DNA of 64,000 nt. Origin: Takakia lepidozioides. Its lineage: Eukaryota; Streptophyta; Takakiopsida; Takakiales; Takakiaceae. The stretch spans positions 38,892,042 to 38,956,041 of the forward strand of contig CM060734.1 of assembly GCA_030704615.1 (NCBI GenBank). Reading direction: 5' to 3'. The position numbers and the translations under genes are program-made. The notes beneath the pieces were generated by a model. The model did no database searches, was not told the origin of the DNA, and saw only the letters and a program-made list of their open reading frames with translations. Shown here one piece after another: positions 1 to 8,639 of the stretch (positions are counted from its first letter, which is position 1; every line of letters starts with the position of its first letter).

Positions 1-860
1 CCTCAACAGTTTCATGCTTCTTTTGCTTTAACTGTTGTAAACTTCCATACACTTCATCCTCAGTTTTACTTGTCCTGAACCTATTTCGGAATGTTGTATT
101 CAAGCCATTCCAGGTTAGGAAATGATTATCAGGGAATCTTGCATACCATTCACTTGCTTTCTTGATAAGTGAACAAGGAAACAATCTCATCTTGGCATCA
201 TCGCCATTCTCATTGTTCACTATACACATGTGCTCAAATTGGCTAATGTGTACATCGGGATCCCCTTTTCCTGAATATATTGGAAAAGGTGGTTTTGCCC
301 GTGTTGGTTGTAACGCCATCTGTGGCCCTACCTTCTGCCCACTGACAGGTGCTGGCACCCTTGCTGGTGCTGGTCCTTGAGGACCTGTTGTAGTTGTGGT
401 GGATCTTCCACCAAGTGGTGGCCCCTGAGCACTCCTTGCTACTGGCCCCACGATATTCACAGTATTCCAAGCTCCAGTTGCACTACTTCCCACACTCCCT
501 GTCCCCCCAGAGCCAGATCCAGGCAGCCCGCCTGATCCCCCTGAGCCGACACCTTCGTTGGCGTGTGATCCAAGTGCTCCACTTGATCCAGGTCCAACGG
601 GTTGGGATGTCCTGGTTGTAGTCTCAACCTCAGCTGTTGGTCTACTTCTTCATACTCTTCCTCTTCCAATTTCTTCTCTCTATTTTCATCCTCCAAGTTC
701 TGCCTTTGGGTTTCTTCTTCACTCATGTAACTCAACTGCAATGGTGTTGGAGAGTCTGAACTCTCCGTTGGCTCTGCCACATCCTCTCCTCCTTCTTCAC
801 CTTCCGCTTCAGAAACTGGAGTTCCTGCTTTTGGTGTTCCATGCCAACTCTTATCAAAGA
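1..860 (-). pseudogene. Retrotransposon Gag (capsid) region, frameshifted, partial
   Basis: The minus-strand translation of about 330-1 gives a classic retrotransposon gag segment: PPFPIYSGKGDPDVHISQFE, then a stretch with ASEWYARFP and LTWNGLNTTFRNRF. This is the helical capsid domain found in plant Ty3/gypsy Gag (Retrotrans_gag family). Upstream of it is a Gly/Ser/Pro-rich linker (about 640-340). A charged, Glu-rich coiled-coil-like N-terminus (780 to about 640, with EEETQRQNLEDENREKKLEE) lies in a different frame, so one indel near 640 breaks the gene. No clear ATG is visible, and the stop lies outside the window. Confidence 0.65.
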
Positions 861-1737
861 TTTATGTCAAATCTTTTATCCAGGGATGTACCTCAGATCT
901 TTCACCTCGTGATTGATCTTCTTCCCGTACCAATTCCCTTAATCTTTCTTGCAAAGAAAAAAAGGAGTGGCATCCAACTCTAGTTCTTCCGGTATGGGTG
1001 ATGTATTCTCTGATCTTAATGGTGTGAGAGGTCCAGATGATTCCCTATGTCTATTCCTCTCTCCCAAAGATATGGATAATTAGCTTTCAGATAGCTTTAT
1101 CTTTTTGCTGAATATCTCTGGCGTCTAGCTTCTCTTTCATCACTCATGTCCCATGTCTTTCATTTCTTTTAATGTGGCAATAACCAAAACTCTCTTCTGT
1201 AATATCTCTCGTATATGCCTGGGTTTCTTTCAAGCTTCAATGCACCCTTGGCTATACTAGAAGTCTCCGTTACCATATAACCATATGGCAAACAAGTCTG
1301 GAAAGTTGTTCTTGGTGTGAGTTTGATCCACAAAATATCCTTTGGAATCCAATTCTTTACCAGTACAAGCTCTTCATGCATATGAGTATAAACATTCACC
1401 TTTCTTTCCTCCTAGCCTTCAAACTCTACTCGCTTAATGGATAGCAATGCTATCACCTAAACCAGTGTTGGTAACCAACGTGCTCTTCCTCTACAGGCCA
1501 CCTGATAAATCTTTATCACTCCTTTCTCCAGACCCCACTCAGGGTCAGCATCATGCACTCTCTTAAGAATGTTTTCTTTACAACCGTCTGGCAATTCCAA
1601 GAACCTCTGAAAGAATCGTTTGGACAATCTTTCCTTCTGAGTTTCACAGGGAATTTGATTCACATCAAATTCTTTAATTCTCCATCCACCATGATCCCAC
1701 CAGATGCCTGTCACATCTCGTTGTTCATGACCCAGTT

Positions 1738-1756
1738 CCCCAGTATGGTCGCCAAA
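1738..1756 (-). other. Primer-binding-site-like sequence after the LTR
   Basis: The minus strand reads TTTGGCGACCATACTGGGG directly after an LTR-like end ...CGCGACA. Plant gypsy elements commonly have a TGGCGAC... primer site (complement of a tRNA 3' end) one or two bases inside the LTR. The match to a particular tRNA was not tested. Confidence 0.45.
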
Positions 1757-2681
1757 TGTCGCGCGGCTTTTACTCACCCATCCCTTCGCTATCCGAGGTG
1801 GGAACTCCAAGATAGAAGAGTTGGAAATCTCTAAGCACTCAGCCCGCTCAGAACAATCAGTCGTGACCTACAGCTAGTGTATCATGGGGGTGTTTCCTAT
1901 TTGTACTCCTTCTCGCATTCATGTTAGCGAGTTACCTTACTATCTGCAATTAAGTATCAGTTTGCTTCAGAAATCTATCAAGTTCCATCCATTCATTCCA
2001 CAGCTTCACTCAGGTCTCTCGACACAGTGTGAGTATGAAGTATGTATCAGATTAATATCTATCAAGTATCAGGCTGAAGCCATGGTGTCTCTATTCTGTT
2101 CTACATTACAACTCTACTTCTTGCATTCAGCAAGTATCAACATATCGTTCTCCTCCTACTCCGTGCTCTCCCTCTTTCTGCTCAGAGATGCGCTCTCCGC
2201 TTCATTTCCAAGTAGTCCTCTCCCCCCCCCCCGAAGTCCTTCCAGAAGTCATCCCCCAGAAGTCCCCGTTCTTGACTTTTTCCCCCTACAAGCTGTTCTA
2301 ACCGCTTTCCTAACTAACCGTCATCCCTGTAGTACACGTTCCTTTTGCAGATGTTGTTCCCTCACAGTCGTTCCCTGCCATTGATAACTGTTCCCCAGCT
2401 GTGTGAAGCTGTGACTGGCTGTGTAAGGCTGTGGCGGACTGTGACTGGCTGTGTCAGGCTGTGTAGGGCTATGCGAAGTTGTGGCGGCTGTGTCGAGCTG
2501 TGACGGGCTGTGTCGGGCTGTGATTGGCTGTGATGACGGTGTCGGCTATGATTGGCTGTGGCGGCTGTGTCTGGCTGTGTCGGACTGTGACGGACTGTGT
2601 AACCCCCCCCTAAAGTGCGCTGCTGTCACCCCTAAGGCTCCTGTTGGTCTCAGTCTGTGCAAAAATTAAGGGCACCCCACA
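1757..2681 (-). repeat. Candidate 5' LTR (about 925 bp)
   Basis: On the minus strand the segment starts TGTGGGGTGCCC and ends GCGACA, giving TGT...ACA termini. It directly precedes the primer-site-like block and gag. The outer boundary at 2681 is chosen only from the TGT terminus and where a flanking ORF is interrupted, so it may be off. The 5' third contains C/G homopolymers and the GGCTGTG minisatellite. Confidence 0.4.
2395..2600 (+). repeat. Degenerate GGCTGTG minisatellite inside the LTR
   Basis: About 200 bp consist of imperfect 9-20 bp units of the form GGCTGTGTCGG / GGCTGTGACTGG repeated head to tail (for example at 2412, 2440, 2455, 2490, 2505, 2525, 2560). It is followed at 2607 by a run of C. 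It lies in what would be the U3 part of the LTR, where subrepeats often act as enhancers. That function is inference. Confidence 0.7.
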
Positions 2682-2942
2682 GATCCCGTAAAAGTATCTA
2701 AGTCCCAAGCAGCCTTCTAACAAGGGGTTCCGAATTTGCTGCTGTTGCTGCTCGCTCTCTTTTCCTTCGCGGTGAGCAACGACCATCTGCGGCGCATCTC
2801 CTCCATCTCGCAACGTCAACTGGGCAGTGGAGGTTGTTTGTTTGGCCGGATCAGTTGGGCTGGCCTTTATTGTTAAGTCCACCTGCCTCCTCACTGTTTG
2901 AGTCGCGATGGATTCTGTTCGGGTTTGTGTGATTTCCTCCAA
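2610..2942 (-). pseudogene. Short unidentified coding remnant at the LTR junction
   Basis: An open frame with a charged, Thr/Gln-rich sequence (LEEITQTRTESIATQTV..., then a Gln run) ends near the proposed LTR boundary. It could be an exon end of the neighbouring decayed gene, or part of another element interrupted by the LTR insertion. I do not recognise it. A decayed version of the 24-bp palindrome seen at 5.6-7.9 kb lies inside it at 2812-2835 (right arm CAGTGGAGGTT perfect, left arm with three changes). Confidence 0.2.
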
Positions 2943-3121
2943 TTTCCGTTCATGGATCTATATGAGTTTTCGTAACCGTCAGTCACATGTAATGTTGAAG
3001 AAGGTGGGAAATATCAAGATACAGATTAGATATTGGCAAAAACACAACCAGAACACAACCAGATGCAATACACACAATTTGTTACATTTATAATGCTTAA
3101 AGACACCATAAATCTCAGGTG

Positions 3122-6100
3122 TCATTCGTTACCTACATCCAAATTGACATGCTGGGAGACACTTTGAGAGCAAGTTGGGCTCTGAGTTCGGCCTCTGCCT
3201 CCGCTGTTTTTTCTTGGAGACGAGCTTTTAGTCCTGGCTCTGTCACCACTGTCCATTTTTGCAGGGGACGAGCTCTTAGTCCTCCATCTGTGTCCGCTGT
3301 CTTTTGTGGGACACGGGCTCTTTGTCCTTGCTCTCTCTACCCTCTCTTTGGCGGGAGACGGGGACATTGGCGCCGGCTCGTCCCCTTCTACAGGTTTGAA
3401 CCAGTCGTTTGCACTCCCAATAAAATTGCCGTGCACCTCGATTGAGCTCGCCTCCGCACCCCTTGATGGTGAAGCAGGATTACTCTTAGTTCTCTCGCTT
3501 GAACTCGACGAATCCCCATCCAGAATCACGACATTGTGGACCGCAACGTCTTGGGTGATGTTCTCAATACCATCCTGTGACTGAGTTCTGAAGTCATGTA
3601 TTACATCTAGGTGTCCAGCCTCCCAACGGTTGGCATTGTCACCATCGTGGCCCTCGTTGTCCCCGTTACCATCGATGCCCTCGTCCTCCTCTCCGTGTTT
3701 GGAATGTCCGCCTCCTTCTTCCAAGTCTTCATCTTCCTCCTCCTCATCCTCATCATCGTCTCCGCCGTCAACCTCTTCAGCAACATTGTCATTCTCAATT
3801 TGAAGCTTCTTAAAATCCGCTTCAACTTTTCCTTTGCAAATTTTTTTTTTGGTTGAGTGGTTGATGTCAAGCACTCAAATGTTTCTTGCCTGCAAATAAA
3901 CCCAGTCAGTAAAACAGAGGACGTGTTCGATCAAAAATGTAAAATTTGTATTTAAAATGCAAAAAGGTTTTACACTTACATGAAGGGCGTACGTCAACAT
4001 CACGCCTCCGAAGATGTTGACAGCGGACATCCCATCTCGACAAAACAGGGAGGCCAAATAGTCGTATGTGTCAGCTCGTAGCTCATGATTATATGTCCTG
4101 CACTCTTCTTCAAAAGCTGATGGCTTCTCAGAGGGCCCTTCTAGAATCGGCTGTATTGGCTCGATTAACAGTATGGTGGAGATGTGCTCGTCCGGATTCT
4201 GCATCTCCTCAGGTGTCGCTGGAAAAACATAGTCCAGGCACAGTACAGTCCGAGAGAAAGTCTTTGTGCTGTTTTTGTAAATATTTTCATACTCTCCCGG
4301 AACATAAAATCCCTGACGGACAAGATACGATGTTCTTCCGGGACCATTTTGGATGTAGGAGATCAGATTGGCCGAGGACGGTTGCGTCGAGAAGGAAACA
4401 AAAACACTCATGTTCATTTTCTGAGCCACAAAGGCCTCTAGTATGTTCACATAATCCTTGGACTCAAATACGATAGAGTCGTCTTTAGAAACTGTATTGA
4501 CGAACACCATCGCTATGTTGTCAAACCGTTTCTTCGGTGTGAGTCGCAGACGAGACTTGGCATCGGCGAATTTTGTTTCTCCACCCATGATAGCGTAATG
4601 AGTCTAGAAACTCGCTGAAATAATCGCCATGTCATCCTCTCTATTCTCATAAGCTTTCTTGATGGAGGAGACGTACTTAACAAAAGCGGTCGTGAGTGGT
4701 TTTGTCTCCATGTTCATCTTGATCTTGCTTTGGATGTAATCCGTCCCCAGTTTGTCTTTAAATGTTGAGAACTCTGCCTTATTGAAGTGGTACTTTTTCT
4801 TCACTTCACGCCACTCGTCCCTAGTGTACGGTTCCGTGTACTGTTTGCTCCTCCGAGGCCACCCCAACATTTCCATCACATCGTCGACAATAAACCGGCG
4901 CATTTTCATGTCGTCTATGTACTTGTTCATGCCTTGAATTGATTTGTCTTGACCTTTGTAATCTCGAATGGTCAATTTCAGGTCCAGGATTTTCTGCGCA
5001 ACTTTTATCAGCTGCCATCTATTCAACCCTTGCAGCTTTGCGATAGCAGATTTCGTGAGCTGTTGCTGTTCACCCTTGTACTGTATCCCAAGCGGGTCGA
5101 GTAGCTTTCCCTGCTCACAGTTTTTGAAAATATCTTCCCAGATCTTCCAAACGTCGTCGTCGCAAAGTACCAGGACCATTGCCTCCTTAATGCTACCCAT
5201 TTCAAGTATCAAATGACAGGCAAACATGAACTCCTGCATATTCATTCAGGGATAAATTAGTTGTCACTCCGACAACAGAAGTATTCTTTAGCATAAAATG
5301 AATGTGAATAGTAGATTTTGATTCCATAAATGCATACCTTCCATTGTTTCGTCTCGGACTTGGTGGTGTGATCGTTGTATTTTCTTGGCTTCCCCCTCAG
5401 GTTGAATAACATTCGCACATGCGCAACTTTCTCCGGCATTGTTGTATCAAACTTTTGCGCCTTATTGGGATCGTTGAGGAGCTTTGACAACTTCAGGAAC
5501 CTTTGTTCATCGGCAGACCATACAATCTTTGCAGACCACTCCCGGTAGTACTCCTTCAGTTCGTTGTCGGCAATATCCTCGAGAAGTTCCTGCTACAATT
5601 AATGTAAAATGGGTGAGAAAGTTGAAAGTGTGGGGATATATCCAATTTTGTAGTTCAACACCAACCTCCACTGCCCAGTGGAGGTTCGTTAAAAGAGAGG
5701 TCTGGGAGGAAATTAAAGTCCATTACCTTTGTTGCCACGATGGTGTATTATCCACCAATTACGAAGAACCTTGATACGTCCATCTCCTTCCATTGCTTCG
5801 GTCGCGATGAAACAATCTTCTCTGGATTGGAAGGGTTGATTGGCGCAAGATACACCGGATGTTTCGAGTCCAACAAATGAAGTTGGAAGAGTCACGCTTT
5901 CACTTCGTCCTTATGCTTGATATTTAACGGCCAGTAAACCATGCTCCTTGGAGCTAATTCCATCATGGAAACCTTCACAAGGAAGGTACTCTCGAATCCG
6001 AATGGAAATACATCATTGTATTCCTTCGTGAGCCTCTCCTCCATCTTCTCGCATTTTTCCTTGTCAAAAATCTCCCCAGCTTTAGGTCTCTTGTTATCTG

Positions 6101-6715
6101 ACATCAATGCTGGATCCTGATCCTCCTTCTGTTTCTTCTTTCCTACGGAAGTCCCGGCCTCATTGCCATCATTGTCGGCTGTCGACGACTTGCGTTTTCC
6201 CTTCTTTGGCTTTGATGCTTCTTGTAGTGCTCGCTTCTTGCGAATGTCGTTCCCCATTGCGTGCCAGAAAAATACTCCAAGCCCTCGACAAACCTACGTC
6301 TGTAAATACTGAGCCCTCGTCTGGAAATCTAAAGCCCAGTTCAACGCATTCATTCATCAACGACTTGTTCAGACGACCCACCTCCACTTTGAAACCAAAC
6401 GTCCTGGGGGTTCTCGCATCCTCATGCAGGAACAAAACCAACATCGGGTTTTCCTCTTCAGATTCAAGCTCTATATCGAGAGCTTCTATGTATTTTAAGT
6501 CTGTTATTACTCCAAGACTTCTGTAATGAAAAGACAATTTGTGATCAGGAGGTGTACCGACAAGCACGATGCCCCAATCTGTCACCTCTGGATTAAGCTA
6601 AAAAATAGCGGTATGCTCAGTTTTGAAATGTGAGGACTTCCGGCATACGAATGCGCCACAAATATCTGCAATCAATCCCTGGACGCAATCTGGTGGTGTA
6701 GGATGTCTTCTGTTA
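3122..6715 (-). pseudogene. Decayed gene: ParB-like domain plus DNA-methyltransferase-like C-terminus
   Basis: I assembled one reading frame across intact introns. Exon A (about 6257-5727) ends at donor AAAG|GTAATG. Exon B is 5592-5338 (85 codons). Exon C is 5233-3980 (418 codons). Exon D is 3889-3122, and all three junctions B-D are phase 0. Exon A carries VKVSMMELAPRSMVYWPL... then RPKQWKEMDVSRFFVIGG + YTIVATK, matching the ParB N-terminal layout (conserved strand, then a G-G-x-H/Y-x-x-x-A-x-K signature). Exons C/D carry RADTYDYLASLFCRDG, NIFGGVMLTYALH|ARNI and VLDIN, resembling motifs X/I of beta-class DNA methyltransferases. A DPPY motif is not evident. Exon D then encodes an Asp/Glu tract and RTKSSSP-type repeats. 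In-frame stops lie at 6598-6600 (TAG), 5892-5894 (TGA), 5748-5750 (TAA), 4604-4606 (TAG) and 3875-3877 (TGA). The frame also shifts near 6260. Upstream (6715-6260) is an unrecognised N-terminal region. Domain calls are my inference by eye. Confidence 0.5.
5663..5686. repeat. 24-bp palindrome 1 (in intron A/B)
   Basis: Arms AACCTCCACTG / CAGTGGAGGTT with spacer CC. It lies inside the intron between exons A and B of the decayed ParB-like gene. Confidence 0.9.
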
Positions 6716-6789
6716 CAACCAAACACAAATTCATTAGATAATCAAATAACCTGATCTCTCTTATTAGCATCCATTATTCCAGAAATGAG

Positions 6790-6813
6790 AACCTCCACTG
6801 GACAGTGGAGGTT
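6790..6813. repeat. 24-bp palindrome 2
   Basis: Arms AACCTCCACTG / CAGTGGAGGTT with spacer GA, between the ORF at 7027-7659 and the N-terminal region of the decayed ParB-like gene. Flanking G and C extend pairing to 12 bp. Confidence 0.9.
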
Positions 6814-7026
6814 CGTATGTACAAAACTTTCTACATGAAATGGGAAATCCTCTATATTTTACAAATGTTGAAGAAAAAACCTTTAATGAAAATGCAGGAG
6901 CCATTGAGTACATCATCCTGAAACAGGACTAATCTACAATAGAAATCTTCAAACCTAATTCGTCCAAAATATACTAAGGAACTTCTCGCACTATATTCAG
7001 ACGATTCTAGATTATATACCCAAGAA

Positions 7027-7659
7027 CTACAGAATGCTCCTTCTTATCTCTCTGAGTGTATCAGACGAATAGTCTGGAGGGGTATATTTTGGGGATCCGG
7101 TGATACTATCAGGAGACGGAGGGGAGTATCCTGGAGATCCGGAGATGTCCAGTAGTTCCAGGACTCCCCCGCTCGTTTCAGTGTCTAGGAAGAAGTTTGG
7201 AGGATAATATCCCTCAGATCCTGATGTGGATTCAGGAGATGCTGGATATCCAAAAACGGTCACTCGTATCGCCGCCAATGTGTCTGGGGAATAGTCTGAA
7301 GGGGTGTATGTCGGATAATCTTGGGAGTAGGCAGGAGATCCGTTGATATCATTGTTTACATGAACGCTTTCTCTTATTTCCGCCAGGGTATCCTTACAGA
7401 TGACTTCAGGTATATTGTTCGGAGATTCGAATGCGTTCCACGGGGATTCTACAGTCACATTTTCGTCATTGACAGACACTTTGTTCGGCTCGGTAGACCC
7501 CCAACTGGATTTTTCATCTGGTTCCGAAACACCATGTTTTTTATCTGGACGGTCCGCTTCCATCACGTCTACCGAACACCGTCTCTTGCTCCAATTTAAT
7601 CTAGTTGTCTTGTACTCATCGTCTGACACCGGTTCCCCACCCTCGTTCCTCTTTTTCAT
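7027..7659 (-). CDS. Unidentified Ser/Pro/Tyr-rich protein with internal repeats
   Basis: A complete ATG-to-stop frame of 210 aa. The N-terminus is basic (MKKRNEGGEPVSDDEYKTTR), the middle is acidic and Ser/Asn-rich, and the C-terminal half contains three related units: CKDTLAEIRESV, YTPSDYSPDTLAAIRV and YTPPDYSSDTLREIRRSI. These are separated by SPGYSPPSP-like stretches. The repeated D-T-L-x-x-I-R suggests short amphipathic helices in a disordered chain. It lies just upstream of, and on the same strand as, the decayed ParB-like gene and may be its first exon. No donor was fixed, so I list it separately. It has palindrome 3 upstream and palindrome 2 downstream. No family is recognised. Confidence 0.4.
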   Translation of the reverse strand: MKKRNEGGEPVSDDEYKTTRLNWSKRRCSVDVMEADRPDKKHGVSEPDEKSSWGSTEPNKVSVNDENVTVESPWNAFESPNNIPEVICKDTLAEIRESVHVNNDINGSPAYSQDYPTYTPSDYSPDTLAAIRVTVFGYPASPESTSGSEGYYPPNFFLDTETSGGVLELLDISGSPGYSPPSPDSITGSPKYTPPDYSSDTLREIRRSIL

Positions 7660-7712
7660 TCTGACATAAAAACTAATCAGAGTGTGTAACTGGCTGACCC
7701 AAAGAAATATCG

Positions 7713-7736
7713 AACTTCCACTAGGTAGTGGAGGTT
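7713..7736. repeat. 24-bp palindrome 3 with compensatory change
   Basis: Arms AACTTCCACTA / TAGTGGAGGTT with spacer GG. The innermost G-C pair of the other copies is A-T here (both arms changed), and one C-to-T change leaves a G-T/G-U pair. Pairing is thus kept despite sequence drift. It sits 54 bp upstream of the start of the minus-strand ORF at 7659. Confidence 0.85.
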
Positions 7737-7914
7737 CCCAATTATCGTATCCCAGTCTCGTTGGAAAGTATGTGTCACACTTACAATGTTACACATATGA
7801 TTCCATCACTCGTTCCCACATCGTCTCAAGCTAATTTCAATTTTCCCGTAATTATCCGATTTCGTCCTTACTTTAAAAAAATGCCTTTCAGCTTCTGCAT
7901 ACAGAATTCACGCA

Positions 7915-7938
7915 AACCTCCACTGGGCAGTGGAGGTT
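7915..7938. repeat. 24-bp palindrome 4
   Basis: Arms AACCTCCACTG / CAGTGGAGGTT with spacer GG, 180 bp beyond palindrome 3. Confidence 0.9.
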
Positions 7939-7939
7939 C

Positions 7940-8630
7940 CAGTTTCTAGTTGCTCATGTGCATGACATGGGTCTATGAATACTCTACTCTGGCCTGCACG
8001 AAGCCTACTGTTAGCATATGTCTACTGTAGAATACAAGTAGACTAGGCTATCATGGTTTTTTAGAATTGCCGAATTCGACATAATTGGATAAGAAATAAA
8101 AATTTCCATTCAGAATCGAATTTGAATGGGAAGAAATGCATCAACTAACGCTGGATTTGGGGATCAAGAAAACGGTTGAGAAATAAACATCCGGACATTT
8201 CCGAAACCATTGTCCTCAATAAACCACCACAATGAACAAAACAAGCAATACAGCCAGCACGGTAATCTCCCGCCACCCTAAACCATTACCCTAATCGACC
8301 AGAACAAGCACACACAAACCCAATTGCACACAAAACCACCACACAAAACCACCCTACAAACCATCAGTGAATTGAAAAACAACAGTGAAGCAATGACGCA
8401 GGAATGCACTGAAGCACAAAATGGAGCAGGAGTGAAATGAATAGCACTGAAGACAGTGCAGTGCAGCAGAGAATGAAGCAGGATCCAAACGAATTGAATC
8501 TTGAATAGGCCACATGAATCGAGAGCGGGCCAACACAAAACTGAGAACAGGCCAACACATGAATTCAGAACAGGCCAACACAAAACATGAAACAGACGAC
8601 GAAAAGAGGGAGTTTTTAATGTTGTACCTG
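7940..8630. repeat. No gene seen; short GGCCAACACA repeats
   Basis: A+C-rich sequence without a convincing reading frame. At 8528-8592 the unit GGGCCAACACA/AGGCCAACACA occurs three times about 27 bp apart. Nothing else was recognised. Confidence 0.5.
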
Positions 8631-8639
8631 CTTGTGCCG

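Larger units (their letters stand above)
1..2681 (-). mobile_element. 5' end of an LTR retrotransposon (Ty3/gypsy-like gag), cut by the window edge
   Basis: Read on the minus strand, the order is LTR (about 2681-1757), a primer-binding-site-like block (1756-1738), an untranslated leader with a short ORF (1810-1457), then gag (about 860-1). This is the order expected for the 5' part of an LTR retrotransposon. Protease, reverse transcriptase and the second LTR would lie left of position 1, so the superfamily is inferred from the gag alone. The element adjoins the decayed gene at 3.1-6.7 kb. The target duplication cannot be tested because the other end is missing. Confidence 0.6.

Noticed and set aside
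2395-2600. CRISPR-like array
   Set aside because: Units are degenerate and contiguous without unique spacers: a minisatellite.
3122-7938. Endogenous giant-virus insertion (palindromes as 3' hairpins)
   Set aside because: The coding parts are joined across ordinary GT-AG introns in phase, which fits a nuclear gene better. Nothing else viral (capsid, polymerase) is present.
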